64,000 bases of DNA from JBIYSM02 sp044759095 (GCF_044759095.2 NZ_JBIYSM020000004.1:62001-126000), one strand, 5' to 3'; shown: positions 15,871-23,900, counted from the first letter of the stretch. Notes: generated by a model from the letters alone, not told the origin. Program-made: numbers and translations.

Positions 15871-16434
15871 ATGGAGATCGATTACAAAAAAATTGAACAA
15901 GCCGTCCGTATGATTTTGGAAGCGGTTGGTGAAAATCCGGATCGCGAAGGACTCCTGGATACGCCAAAGCGCGTTGCGAAGATGTACGCGGAAGCCTTTG
16001 AGGGACTGTTCGTAAACGAAGAAAAATACTTTGAAACGGTATTCAGTGAAGACCACGAAGAAATGGTGCTGGTCAAGGACATTCCGTTTTACTCCATGTG
16101 CGAACACCACCTGGTGCCGTTTTTCGGCAAAGCCCATGTCGCATACATCCCACGCGGCGGACGTGTGGTGGGCCTGAGTAAATTGGCGCGCGCCGTGGAG
16201 ACGGTTGCCCGACGCCCGCAGCTGCAGGAAAGAATCACGGCGACGGTTGCCGATGCCATCGTGCGCAAGCTTGATCCACACGGGGTCGTCGTAGTGGTGG
16301 AAGCGGAGCACATGTGCATGACCATGCGCGGAGTGAAAAAGCCTGGCAGCAAAACGGTTACCTCTGCCGTGCGGGGAATTTTTGCCAATGATGCCGCCGC
16401 TCGTGCGGAAGTATTCAGCTTGATTCGCTCGTAA
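15871..16434 (+). CDS. folE: GTP cyclohydrolase I
   Basis: Converts GTP to dihydroneopterin triphosphate, the first step of folate synthesis. The 187-residue protein has the zinc and active-site residues in SMCEHHLVPFFGKAHVAY (near residues 74-91) and the second zinc cysteine in EAEHMCMTMRGV. The ATG at 15871 follows AAAGGAGG. In Bacillus this gene (mtrA) is directly followed by mtrB; here mtrB lies 970 bases further on, beyond a tRNA and a transglycosylase gene. Confidence 0.97.
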   Translation: MEIDYKKIEQAVRMILEAVGENPDREGLLDTPKRVAKMYAEAFEGLFVNEEKYFETVFSEDHEEMVLVKDIPFYSMCEHHLVPFFGKAHVAYIPRGGRVVGLSKLARAVETVARRPQLQERITATVADAIVRKLDPHGVVVVVEAEHMCMTMRGVKKPGSKTVTSAVRGIFANDAAARAEVFSLIRS

Positions 16435-16459
16435 TAACGATTCAAAATCAAGTAAACTC

Positions 16460-16488
16460 TTGACACGATATGAAATGTATAGTATATT
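16460..16488 (+). promoter_or_regulatory. Sigma-A promoter for tRNA-Pro
   Basis: A perfect TTGACA (16460-16465), 17-bp spacer and TATATT (16483-16488), 13 bases before the tRNA. Confidence 0.75.
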
Positions 16489-16501
16489 ACAAACGTACAG
16501 T

Positions 16502-16578
16502 CGGGATGTGGCGCAGCCCGGTAGCGCGCACCCTTGGGGTGGGTGAGGTCCAGGGTTCGAATCCCTGCATTCCGACCA
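16502..16578 (+). tRNA. tRNA-Pro (anticodon GGG)
   Basis: A 77-base cloverleaf with encoded CCA. Acceptor CGGGATG pairs with CATTCCG, the anticodon stem CACCC with GGGTG, the loop is TTGGGGT (anticodon GGG), and the T arm is CAGGG-TTCGAAT-CCCTG. It has its own promoter and terminator and stands alone, between folE and the transglycosylase gene. Confidence 0.96.
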
Positions 16579-16598
16579 TCTCCATACATATGGAAGGG

Positions 16599-16625
16599 GA
16601 GTCTCCAGCGAGGCTCTCTTTTTGC
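16599..16625 (+). terminator. Terminator after tRNA-Pro
   Basis: GAGTCTC (16599-16605) pairs with GAGGCTC (16610-16616, one G-U pair), tetraloop CAGC, then TCTTTTT. Confidence 0.7.
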
Positions 16626-16637
16626 TTTTTCTATGTA

Positions 16638-16666
16638 TTGGCTTGTCCACATTTTTCCACTATAAT
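16638..16666 (+). promoter_or_regulatory. Candidate sigma-A promoter for the transglycosylase gene
   Basis: TTGGCT (16638-16643), 17-bp spacer, perfect TATAAT (16661-16666). Confidence 0.6.
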
Positions 16667-16699
16667 GAAAAAGAGAACCCAACGGAGAGGTTGAAAGAC

Positions 16700-17347
16700 A
16701 TGAGAGTCTCCCCTCAGTTTCAGCAGCGTATCCATACCTATCATTCCCCGGAATCTGCCGCGTTGGACCAACTTCCGATGAACGGACTGTTTCAGGAACT
16801 GCTGGAAGCGGAAGCGGCGGAATGGCAGCGGGTAATCAGCGCGGAAGAGGTGCTGGCTGATCTGGATGGCACGCCATCCTCACAGTCCCATGAAAACACC
16901 ACTTCGTCCAGACTGGTGCCGTTCCAAAGACACGCCATTTTGGAGAAAATTGACCGCATCGCCAAAGCTTACAACGTCGACAGCGAACTGGTGCGCGAAG
17001 TGGTGCGAGCCGAATCAAACTTTAACCCGAATGCCGTATCCCGTGCCGGTGCCAAAGGCTTGATGCAATTGATGGACGGAACAGCCCGTATGCTGCGTGT
17101 GCGTGACGCCTACGATCCGGACGAAAACCTGGCGGGCGGAACCAAATACCTCCGCGACCTGCTCAGTCGCTATGACGGCCATGTAAAGGTGGCGCTTGCT
17201 GCGTACAACGCAGGGCCTGGACGCCTGCAGCGCCTGGGAATCAGCACGGATGAAGAGCTGGAAGCAAAGTATGAGCAGCTTCCGCTGGAGACCCAGCGGT
17301 ATGTGGCGAAAATCTCCCAGAGGCTCGGACAATCGCAAGGGATTTGA
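16700..17347 (+). CDS. Lytic transglycosylase (SLT domain)
   Basis: A 215-residue protein whose second half is a soluble lytic transglycosylase domain: catalytic Glu in VRAESNFNPNAVSRAGAKGLMQLM (about residues 104-127) and AAYNAGPG near residue 172. Such enzymes cleave peptidoglycan glycan strands. I see no clear signal peptide; the N-terminal ~90 residues are hydrophilic and rich in Glu and Gln, so export or a different substrate access is open. The ATG at 16700 follows GGAGAGG; an upstream in-frame start at 16622 would run through the promoter. Confidence 0.85.
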   Translation: MRVSPQFQQRIHTYHSPESAALDQLPMNGLFQELLEAEAAEWQRVISAEEVLADLDGTPSSQSHENTTSSRLVPFQRHAILEKIDRIAKAYNVDSELVREVVRAESNFNPNAVSRAGAKGLMQLMDGTARMLRVRDAYDPDENLAGGTKYLRDLLSRYDGHVKVALAAYNAGPGRLQRLGISTDEELEAKYEQLPLETQRYVAKISQRLGQSQGI

Positions 17348-17406
17348 CAGGCGGCTTGGGCTCATTCATAGTGAAAGAGAAAACTGCCTGATAAGGGGGA
17401 ACTTGA

Positions 17407-17637
17407 TTGACACAGCCAGTACATATGCAGCAGGATTACTGCATCGTGAAAGCGAAAGAAAACGGCGTTCACGTGATCGGATTGACGCGCGGCTCCGACA
17501 CCCGTTTTCACCATACGGAGAAGCTGGATAAAGGAGAAGTCATGATTTTCCAGTTTACGGAGCATACCTCGGCGATCAAGGTGCGTGGAAAAGCAGTCAT
17601 TTATACGCAGCATGGCGTCATCGATACAACAGAGTAA
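17407..17637 (+). CDS. mtrB: Tryptophan RNA-binding attenuation protein TRAP
   Basis: TRAP forms an 11-subunit ring that, when loaded with Trp, wraps RNA carrying G/UAG triplets and shuts off trp expression. The 76-residue protein matches the Bacillus sequence over its core: VIGLTRGSDTRFHHTEKLDKGEV and FTEHTSAIKVRGKA. The RNA-contacting residues are present (Glu-Lys of TEKLDK, Lys and Arg of IKVRG), as are the Trp-pocket threonine and histidine. The TTG start at 17407 lies 7 bases after AAGGGGG; an ATG at 17425 would remove residues that align with homologues. Its likely target is the leader at 27776-27990. Confidence 0.95.
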   Translation: MTQPVHMQQDYCIVKAKENGVHVIGLTRGSDTRFHHTEKLDKGEVMIFQFTEHTSAIKVRGKAVIYTQHGVIDTTE

Positions 17638-17649
17638 AGCGATCGGAGG

Positions 17650-17674
17650 AAAAGCAGGCATAGCCTGCTTTTTT
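17650..17674 (+). terminator. Intrinsic terminator after mtrB
   Basis: AAAAGCAGGC (17650-17659) pairs with GCCTGCTTTT (17663-17672), loop ATA. Confidence 0.9.
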
Positions 17675-17706
17675 GCTTTGTACAATGGTGAAGAGGAGGG
17701 ATGTTG

Positions 17707-18219
17707 ATGCCCCGCAATCTTTTGGCGGCCATCGTCGCAGCTTCGATGCTTGCCCTATTGCTGTCGCTTGTTCCCACTGTCACCTGGAAGGGAGAGGACG
17801 TCCCGACCTTCCAGGCGTCAAGGCCAGTTGAACTGACTGAGCAAAATGTGGTCGATTTATTTACTTTAGTGCCAACTCATTATAATATTAAGCGTGTAAA
17901 ATGGGAAAATCAGTCCGTTTTTGTCGATTTTGTCGTTCGACCAGCGCAACAGGTGGATTTGCCTTTGGTCTACCGCGATTTTTACACGCTGACTTACGAC
18001 CTTTTTCACTTTACAGGCAATACAAAACAGATCTACTTCCGTTTGTTGGAGGAAGAGAAACCGTCTACGGCGAAATTGCTGGTCGCCATTGAAGCCAAGC
18101 GAACGCAAACAGCTGCCCACGCGGCGTCACCCGCAGACATCCAGGATGTGCGTACTCATGTGGAACAAAGGTTTCCGGTGAGGATTGACCCGTATTTTCA
18201 CGAGAGAGTTAGTCCCTAG
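17707..18219 (+). CDS. Hypothetical exported or membrane-anchored protein
   Basis: About 170 residues: one N-terminal hydrophobic helix (residues ~5-22, signal peptide or anchor; no lipobox), then a soluble domain of mixed alpha/beta character (DLFTLVPTHYNIKRVKWENQ...). Three possible starts, ATG 17701, TTG 17704 and ATG 17707, are crowded behind AGAGGAGGG; 17707 has the best spacing. Its position, between mtrB and hepS, gives no hint of function and I do not recognise the family. Confidence 0.68.
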   Translation: MPRNLLAAIVAASMLALLLSLVPTVTWKGEDVPTFQASRPVELTEQNVVDLFTLVPTHYNIKRVKWENQSVFVDFVVRPAQQVDLPLVYRDFYTLTYDLFHFTGNTKQIYFRLLEEEKPSTAKLLVAIEAKRTQTAAHAASPADIQDVRTHVEQRFPVRIDPYFHERVSP

Positions 18220-18229
18220 GAACGAAGTG

Positions 18230-18238
18230 TGGTATGAT
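18230..18238 (+). promoter_or_regulatory. Extended -10 element for the hepS operon
   Basis: TGGTATGAT (TGn plus TATGAT), 95 bases before hepS, inside the 115-base gap after the hypothetical gene. No clear -35. Confidence 0.4.
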
Positions 18239-18333
18239 GATGTGGACAGCTTTCCGCGTGAGGCACCGCGTGAACTGCGCAATGAACGGAACAGGCAGCA
18301 ACTTGATTGTGTTTCGCTTGTGGAGGAGGACGC

Positions 18334-19167
18334 ATGAGCAAAGATCAAACCCCATACGTAGACGAGGTTCGAGCGATCATCGAACAGATCTACAAGAAGA
18401 TTGAACACCCCTATGTGGAAAAATACGTAGACCCCCCGCTGCTGGCGGAAAACCGCCTGGCTCTTTTGTATTTGTACCTGCATGACCAGGGATTGGCCAG
18501 CGAACGGGTTCGGACTCTCTGCATGACAGTCGCTCTTGTCCAGTTGGGCCTCGACATGCACGAGGGGGTAAAGGTAGTCTACGAGGAAACCCAGACGGCT
18601 GAGCGAAATCGCCAGCTGACTGTTCTCGCAGGAGATTATTACAGCAGCACTTACTACCACCTGTTGGCCGAAGCAGGGGAGATCGAAGCGATCCAGGTGC
18701 TGGCTCGGGCGATTGAACGGGTCAATGAGGCAAAGATGAAGCTTTACCTGGCTGAACAGGAGAGTAAACTAACGTGGGACGAGTATATGTCTTTACGGAA
18801 AACCATTGATACGTCTCTCTACGTCGCAATGGTGAACAAGTACGCCGCCCACGAGCAGAGCCGCCGTTTCTGGAGCGCGTTGTTTGAAGAAACGTCGGCG
18901 GTGGAATGCATGATCGGGGAATGGGAGCAGTTGAAGTGGCAGCAGCAGGCGCCATTCGGCTTTTCCCGCTATCTGATGCAAAAGCCGGGCACCACGATTG
19001 CGCAGGTAGCGGCGAGTGTGGAAGCAAAGGCGATGGAGTTGATCTCGATTTGCGAACAGCTTATCCGCAGTCTGCATCCGGCGGAAAGAAGGAACACGCT
19101 TACGTGGATTACGTCGCGGTACTCCCATCGCGTCAACCGTTTGAAACGTGTCGTTGAGGAGATGTAG
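18334..19167 (+). CDS. hepS: Heptaprenyl diphosphate synthase component I
   Basis: The small, regulatory subunit of heptaprenyl diphosphate synthase, which with HepT makes the C35 tail of menaquinone-7. The 277-residue, mainly helical protein has no aspartate-rich catalytic motif, as expected for this subunit, and the pattern SVLAGDYYSS-like (TVLAGDYYSSTYYHLLAE). It opens the operon hepS-menG-mqnP-ubiX-mqnA-hepT. The ATG at 18334 follows GGAGGAGGA. Confidence 0.85.
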   Translation: MSKDQTPYVDEVRAIIEQIYKKIEHPYVEKYVDPPLLAENRLALLYLYLHDQGLASERVRTLCMTVALVQLGLDMHEGVKVVYEETQTAERNRQLTVLAGDYYSSTYYHLLAEAGEIEAIQVLARAIERVNEAKMKLYLAEQESKLTWDEYMSLRKTIDTSLYVAMVNKYAAHEQSRRFWSALFEETSAVECMIGEWEQLKWQQQAPFGFSRYLMQKPGTTIAQVAASVEAKAMELISICEQLIRSLHPAERRNTLTWITSRYSHRVNRLKRVVEEM

Positions 19168-19171
19168 TCAG

Positions 19172-19891
19172 GTGAACGAGAACCAGATGAAGCAAAAAGC
19201 GCAGTACGTGCACTCCGTGTTTGAGAGCATCGCGGAGGAGTACGACAAAATGAACAACGTCATCAGCTTTGGCAGTCATATCGCCTGGCGCAACTACACG
19301 ATGAAACAAATGAACATCCGACCGGGACAGTCAGCGATCGACGTAGCGTGCGGCACTTGCGACTGGACAATCAGCCTGGCACATGCGGTAGGGAAAGAGG
19401 GACGCGTCGTCGGCCTCGATTTCAGCCAAAACATGCTGGATGTGGGCGCCTATAAAGTGGCGAAGGAAGGTGTGGGCCAAACGGTCCAGCTTGTAAACGG
19501 CGACGCGATGAAGCTGCCGTACGAGGACAACACCTTCGACTACGCGACCATAGGATTTGCGCTACGCAATGTGCCTGATATTCAGACCGTGTTGAACGAG
19601 ATGTGCCGCGTGGTGAAACCAGGAGGAAAAGTCGTATCCTTGGAGGTTTCAAAACCGCCGTTTCTCCCGTACCGCAAGCTATTTTATCTGTACTTTTACA
19701 AGCTGTTGCCGATCATTGCCAAACTGGTCGTCAATAAATATGAAGAGTACGCCTGGCTGCCCCAATCGTTGACGAACTTCCCGGACAGCAAGGAGCTTGC
19801 CCGGATGTTTCAGCAGGCGGGCCTTGATCCCGTGCAGGTCAAGCTGTTCATGGGCGGTGTGGCCGCGCTGCACATCGGTACAAAAAAGTAA
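19172..19891 (+). CDS. menG: Demethylmenaquinone methyltransferase
   Basis: Methylates demethylmenaquinone with SAM in the last step of menaquinone synthesis. The 239-residue protein has the UbiE/MenG signatures YDKMNNVISFGSHIAWR, the SAM loop DVACGTCDW (near residue 55) and ATIGFALRNVPD. The GTG at 19172, 10 bases after GAGGAG and 5 bases after the hepS stop, fits the Bacillus length (233). The gene is needed in both known menaquinone routes. Confidence 0.94.
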   Translation: MNENQMKQKAQYVHSVFESIAEEYDKMNNVISFGSHIAWRNYTMKQMNIRPGQSAIDVACGTCDWTISLAHAVGKEGRVVGLDFSQNMLDVGAYKVAKEGVGQTVQLVNGDAMKLPYEDNTFDYATIGFALRNVPDIQTVLNEMCRVVKPGGKVVSLEVSKPPFLPYRKLFYLYFYKLLPIIAKLVVNKYEEYAWLPQSLTNFPDSKELARMFQQAGLDPVQVKLFMGGVAALHIGTKK

Positions 19892-19917
19892 CCTCAGCAA
19901 GGTAATCGTACTGTAGA

Positions 19918-20802
19918 TTGGAAGTGTTCCCCGTGGGTCTTCATAAATTGAAAATTATTTTGGAAATGATCAAGTTTGAACACACCGTTTTTGCGCTGCC
20001 GTTCGCTTTCATGGGAGCGGTATTGGGCAATATTGTCGTTGAGAACGCGTGGCCAAGCTGGGCTGAAATCTTCTGGGTAACCTTGGCGATGGTCGGAGCC
20101 CGCAGTGCGGCGATGTCTCTTAACCGTCTGATTGACCGGTTTATTGATGCGAAAAACCCGCGGACTGCCACGCGCGCCATTCCCGCGGGATTGATCTCCG
20201 TCACCGAAGTTCTGCTGTTTATCGTCATCTCCTTCGCAGTGTTGTTCTACGCTGCATTCCAGTTGAACGATCTCGCGGTAAAGCTGCTCCCGCTTGCGGT
20301 ATTTGTTCTTATCTTGTATTCCTATACCAAACGCTTTACCTGGTTGTGCCATTTTATTTTGGGAGTCGCCATCGGATTCGGGCCTTTGGGCGGCTGGGTG
20401 GCTACCACCGGACAAATTGACGGAACGGCCATGCTGTTGTTCCTCACTGTCCTGTTCTGGACGGCCGGCTTTGACATTATTTATGCTTGCCAGGACGCGG
20501 AGTTCGACAAGAGAGAAGGGCTGTACTCGCTCCCGAGCCGCTTTGGAATTGCCAATGCGCTTCTGATCGCCCGGGGCTGTCACATGCTGACGTTTATCGG
20601 GTTGGTTTTGCTTTACGTAAGCGCGTCGCTGTCCATTTGGTTCCTGATCGGAGTGCTGATCTCCGGGGCCATTCTTATTTACGAGCACAGTTTGGTCAAG
20701 CCTACGGATTTGTCCAAGCTCGATGTAGCTTTCTTTACGATGAACGGGATATTGAGCGTGGTTGTGTTCACCTTTACGATGATTGATCTGGTGATCGTAT
20801 GA
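19918..20802 (+). CDS. mqnP: UbiA-family prenyltransferase (MqnP type)
   Basis: An integral membrane prenyltransferase of up to 294 residues with about eight helices. The two Asp-rich substrate motifs of UbiA enzymes are visible: NRLIDRFIDAKNPRTATRAIP (near residues 80-100) and YACQDAEFDKREGLYSLP (near residue 190). In futalosine-pathway bacteria this enzyme attaches the prenyl chain to the naphthoate ring; the neighbouring mqnA and ubiX make that reading more likely than a ubiquinone role. The start is uncertain: TTG 19918 or GTG 19924 or 19933, all with weak ribosome sites. Confidence 0.87.
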   Translation: MEVFPVGLHKLKIILEMIKFEHTVFALPFAFMGAVLGNIVVENAWPSWAEIFWVTLAMVGARSAAMSLNRLIDRFIDAKNPRTATRAIPAGLISVTEVLLFIVISFAVLFYAAFQLNDLAVKLLPLAVFVLILYSYTKRFTWLCHFILGVAIGFGPLGGWVATTGQIDGTAMLLFLTVLFWTAGFDIIYACQDAEFDKREGLYSLPSRFGIANALLIARGCHMLTFIGLVLLYVSASLSIWFLIGVLISGAILIYEHSLVKPTDLSKLDVAFFTMNGILSVVVFTFTMIDLVIV

Positions 20803-21395
20803 TGAAAAAGCAGTTGGCAGTCGGCATTACCGGGGCAAGCGGAGCCATTTACGGCGTTCGACTCGTACAGGAACTGCTGCGAGGCGGTCACACCGTTCAC
20901 TTGATGATTACGGAGGCTGGCTGGCAGGTCTTTTCGGACGAGCTTGACTGGAATACGGAAGATCGGGAGCGGCTTGTGCAGGAAAAACTGCGTCAGGACT
21001 TTCCCGGCGAGTTGTACTACTGGGGGCTGCGGGATTTTTCCTGCCCGGCCGCCAGCGGATCACATCGCGGTGACGGCATGATCGTCATCCCCTGCTCAAT
21101 GGGTACCTTGTCCGGTATCGCACACGGCGCTTCCGGCAATCTCATGGAACGGGTCGCTGACGTGATGCTGAAGGAAGGACGCAAGCTGGTGCTGGTTCCC
21201 CGAGAGACGCCGCTCAATGCCATTCACCTGGAAAACATGCTCACGTTGAGCCGGATGGGGGCAAAAATTTTACCTGCCATGCCGGGATATTACCACAAGC
21301 CGAACACCATGGATGACCTGATCAACTTCGTTGTGGGCAAAGCGTTGGATGCGCTGGACGTTCCGCATTCACTGTTTCGGCGCTGGGGGGAATAA
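20799..21395 (+). CDS. ubiX: UbiX-like flavin prenyltransferase (MqnM role)
   Basis: Makes prenylated FMN, the cofactor of UbiD-type decarboxylases. The 198-residue protein has the family motifs GITGASGAIYGVRL, IPCSMGTLSGIAHGAS and LVPRETPLNAIHLENM. It overlaps the prenyltransferase stop by 4 bases (ATGA), so the two are translationally coupled. A UbiD-type partner is not in this window. In futalosine organisms the UbiX/UbiD pair removes a carboxyl group after prenylation. Confidence 0.93.
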   Translation: MMKKQLAVGITGASGAIYGVRLVQELLRGGHTVHLMITEAGWQVFSDELDWNTEDRERLVQEKLRQDFPGELYYWGLRDFSCPAASGSHRGDGMIVIPCSMGTLSGIAHGASGNLMERVADVMLKEGRKLVLVPRETPLNAIHLENMLTLSRMGAKILPAMPGYYHKPNTMDDLINFVVGKALDALDVPHSLFRRWGE

Positions 21396-21398
21396 GAG

Positions 21399-22265
21399 AT
21401 GACGGAAAAATCCTTGCGAATCGGACAAATCATTTACACCAACACACTCCCTGTCTATTTTTACTTTGATCAAAAACGTTTTCAGGATCGGATTGACTTC
21501 ATTCAACAAGTTCCCGCCCAGCTGAATGCAGCGATGGCCAGGGGAGAGATTGATGTCGGACCGATCTCTTCGTTCAGCTATGCTGAACACGCTTCCCAAT
21601 ATCTGGTTTTGCCAAATCTGTCGGTAAGCGCCAAGGGGAAAGTAGGCTCCATCTTTCTGTTCAGCAAACGTCCAATAGAAGAGCTGGCCGGCGCGCGGAT
21701 CGCCTTGACCAATACGTCGGCAACCTCGGTGAACCTGTTAAAGATCATTTTGCAAAAATTTTTCGGTCTGCACGTTTCCTATAAGACGCAATCGCCTGTC
21801 CTGGAAGAAATGATGAAAGAGGCAGACGCCGCTCTGTTGATCGGGGATGACGCGCTTTTGGCCATTCGAAACAGCTTGCCGTATCAAGTTTACGACCTCG
21901 GGGAGCTGTGGCACCGGTTTACCGGTTATTCCATGACGTTTGCCCTTTGGGCGGTTCGCAAACAGGCAATCGAGCACCATCGGGAGCTTTTGCTTGATGT
22001 ACATGCGGCGTTTTTGTCGAGCAAGGAAAAAACGCGCAGACATCTCGATCTTATGATAGAGGATGTGCTGGTTCACTTCGGCGGAAACCGAGAAGATTGG
22101 TATTCGTATTTTAATGGCCTGACGCACGATTTTACGGATGAACAACGAGTGGGGCTTGAGTATTACTATCAATGCGCGGCGGAACTCGGATTGCTGTCCT
22201 CCCCCGTAAAAGTCTCGCTATGGGATGCGGCTTCACAGCAGGCAAACACTACATTGACGAGTTAG
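21399..22265 (+). CDS. mqnA: Chorismate dehydratase MqnA
   Basis: First enzyme of the futalosine route to menaquinone: dehydrates chorismate to 3-enolpyruvylbenzoate. The 288-residue protein has the MqnA/periplasmic-binding-like fold signatures IGQIIYTNTLPVYFYF, GEIDVGPISSFSYAEH, LTNTSATSVNLLKI and LLIGDDALLAI. It starts 3 bases after ubiX. Its presence implies that this organism makes menaquinone from chorismate without the classical MenF/MenD steps; mqnB/C/D/E are not in the window. Confidence 0.92.
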   Translation: MTEKSLRIGQIIYTNTLPVYFYFDQKRFQDRIDFIQQVPAQLNAAMARGEIDVGPISSFSYAEHASQYLVLPNLSVSAKGKVGSIFLFSKRPIEELAGARIALTNTSATSVNLLKIILQKFFGLHVSYKTQSPVLEEMMKEADAALLIGDDALLAIRNSLPYQVYDLGELWHRFTGYSMTFALWAVRKQAIEHHRELLLDVHAAFLSSKEKTRRHLDLMIEDVLVHFGGNREDWYSYFNGLTHDFTDEQRVGLEYYYQCAAELGLLSSPVKVSLWDAASQQANTTLTS

Positions 22266-22274
22266 GTGGGGCGG

Positions 22275-23240
22275 ATGAACCTAGTTGATATCTACTTCCA
22301 ACTGAAAAACGATGTCCAGTACATCGAAAATGAACTGGAGAAATCCATAGACACCCGCACCCTCGAGCTGTACCTGTCGTCGACGCATCTGCTGAAAGCA
22401 GGAGGGAAGCGGATTCGTCCCGTCTTTGTGCTTTTGGGCGGGAAGTGGGGCGAATACGATGTCACACGGCTCAAGCATGTTGCGGTACCGCTTGAGTTGA
22501 TTCACATGGCTACGTTGGTGCATGATGACGTGGTTGATAACGCGGATAAGCGTCGGGGGAAGGATACGGTACGGGCCAAGTGGGATAACCGCGTAGCCAT
22601 GTATACAGGGGATTACTTGCTGGCTCGGGCACTGGTGATCGCGACAGAACTGCCTGATCCTCAATTGCATCGAATTCTCTCCAAAGCCATCGTGGAGATG
22701 TGCAGGGGGGAAATCGAGCAGGTGCGCGATCTGCACAATTGGCAGCAGGACTTCCGCACCTATCTGCGCCGGATCAAACGAAAAACCGCTCTGTTGATCG
22801 CCATCAGCTGCCAACTGGGGGCGGTGGCGAGCGGCGCGAAACCGGAACTGGTTCGAAAAATGTTCCAATACGGCTACAACGTCGGCATGGCCTTCCAGAT
22901 CACCGACGACATCCTCGACTTTACCGGAACCGAGAAGCAGTTAGGCAAGCCGGCAGGCAGCGATCTGCGTCAGGGGAATATCACCCTGCCTGCTTTCTAC
23001 ACTGCGCATTTTGGCAAAGCGCGCGACCGTTTTCAGAACTGGCTCGCACAGGGGACGTTTTGGGATCATGTCGATGAAGCCATACAGCTGGTACGGGCGG
23101 ACGAGGGCATCGGATACAGTCACGCCCTGGCGCAACGGTATATTGATCGGGCGAAGTCGGCTTTGGCCGATCTGCCGGACAATCAGACGAAAAAATCACT
23201 GCTGGAGATCGCCAATTTCATCGTGGATCGCAAATTTTAA
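22275..23240 (+). CDS. hepT: Heptaprenyl diphosphate synthase component II
   Basis: The catalytic subunit that elongates farnesyl diphosphate to C35. The ~321-residue protein shows the first Asp-rich motif in LVHDDVVDNADKRRG (near residue 84), the second in ITDDILDFTG (near residue 210), and GGKRIRP near residue 44. The ATG at 22275 follows AGGTGG and begins MNLVDIYFQL. It closes the operon and is followed by a terminator. Confidence 0.95.
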   Translation: MNLVDIYFQLKNDVQYIENELEKSIDTRTLELYLSSTHLLKAGGKRIRPVFVLLGGKWGEYDVTRLKHVAVPLELIHMATLVHDDVVDNADKRRGKDTVRAKWDNRVAMYTGDYLLARALVIATELPDPQLHRILSKAIVEMCRGEIEQVRDLHNWQQDFRTYLRRIKRKTALLIAISCQLGAVASGAKPELVRKMFQYGYNVGMAFQITDDILDFTGTEKQLGKPAGSDLRQGNITLPAFYTAHFGKARDRFQNWLAQGTFWDHVDEAIQLVRADEGIGYSHALAQRYIDRAKSALADLPDNQTKKSLLEIANFIVDRKF

Positions 23241-23252
23241 GTGTTTTTTCGA

Positions 23253-23278
23253 GGGACAAGGTTGCTTGCCCCTTTTTC
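23253..23278 (+). terminator. Intrinsic terminator after hepT
   Basis: GGG-A-CAAG (23253-23260) pairs with CTTGCCC (23265-23271) with one bulged A, followed by TTTTTC. Confidence 0.75.
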
Positions 23279-23343
23279 TTTTGATAAAATTCTCGTTGGT
23301 GTCAATTTGACATAATACATAGCTGTTACGGAGGCAATATAAC

Positions 23344-23787
23344 ATGGAAAAAACCTTTCTGATGGTAAAACCTGACGGCGTACAACGCAACCTGATCGGG
23401 GAAATCGTTTCCCGCTTTGAAGCAAAAGGCTTCCAACTGGTTGGGGCAAAACTGATGAACGTAAGCCGCGAACTGGCTGAAAAACACTACGCAGAGCACA
23501 AAGAGCGTCCATTCTTTGGCGAACTGGTAGATTTCATCACATCCGGTCCTGTTTTTGCAATGGTATGGCAAGGCAACAATGTGATCGCTACCGCGCGCAA
23601 CATGATGGGCAAAACCAACCCGGCTGATGCTGCTCCTGGCACCATTCGCGGCGACTTTGCCACTTCCGTTGGCATGAACATCATCCACGGCTCCGACTCT
23701 CCAGAAAGCGCTGAGCGCGAGATCGGCCTCTGGTTCTCCGAGGGCGAAGTGCTGTCCTACGAAAAAACCATCCAACGCTGGATTTAA
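23344..23787 (+). CDS. ndk: Nucleoside diphosphate kinase
   Basis: Equalises nucleoside triphosphate pools by phosphate transfer through a histidine. The 147-residue protein has the active-site string NIIHGSDSPESAEREI (His near residue 115) and MVKPDGVQRNLIGEI near the N-terminus. It lies between hepT and cheR, as in Bacillus, with a terminator on each side. Confidence 0.98.
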   Translation: MEKTFLMVKPDGVQRNLIGEIVSRFEAKGFQLVGAKLMNVSRELAEKHYAEHKERPFFGELVDFITSGPVFAMVWQGNNVIATARNMMGKTNPADAAPGTIRGDFATSVGMNIIHGSDSPESAEREIGLWFSEGEVLSYEKTIQRWI

Positions 23788-23803
23788 TTAGGGAAAAAAC
23801 GGG

Positions 23804-23832
23804 AAAAGACTCTTCAGGGAGTCTTTTCTTTG
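23804..23832 (+). terminator. Intrinsic terminator after ndk
   Basis: AAAAGACTC (23804-23812) pairs with GAGTCTTTT (23819-23827), followed by CTTTGTTTT. Confidence 0.88.
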
Positions 23833-23836
23833 TTTT

Positions 23837-23877
23837 GGCAGGAATTCCTGCCCGAAGCGCGAAACGCTTATGGGCAG
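23837..23877 (+). promoter_or_regulatory. Mutually exclusive hairpins before cheR
   Basis: The perfect palindrome GGCAGGAATTCCTGCC (23837-23852) shares CTGCC with a second, longer stem, CTGCCC (23848-23853) with GGGCAG (23872-23877), inside which AAGCG pairs with CGCTT. Only one can form at a time. They end 23 bases before the cheR start. Confidence 0.45.
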
Positions 23878-23900
23878 TCAACCTAAGGGGAGTTTTTAAA

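Noticed and set aside
16502..16578. tRNA-Pro as attachment site of a genomic island
   Set aside because: No integrase, no direct repeat of the tRNA 3' end and only ordinary genes nearby.
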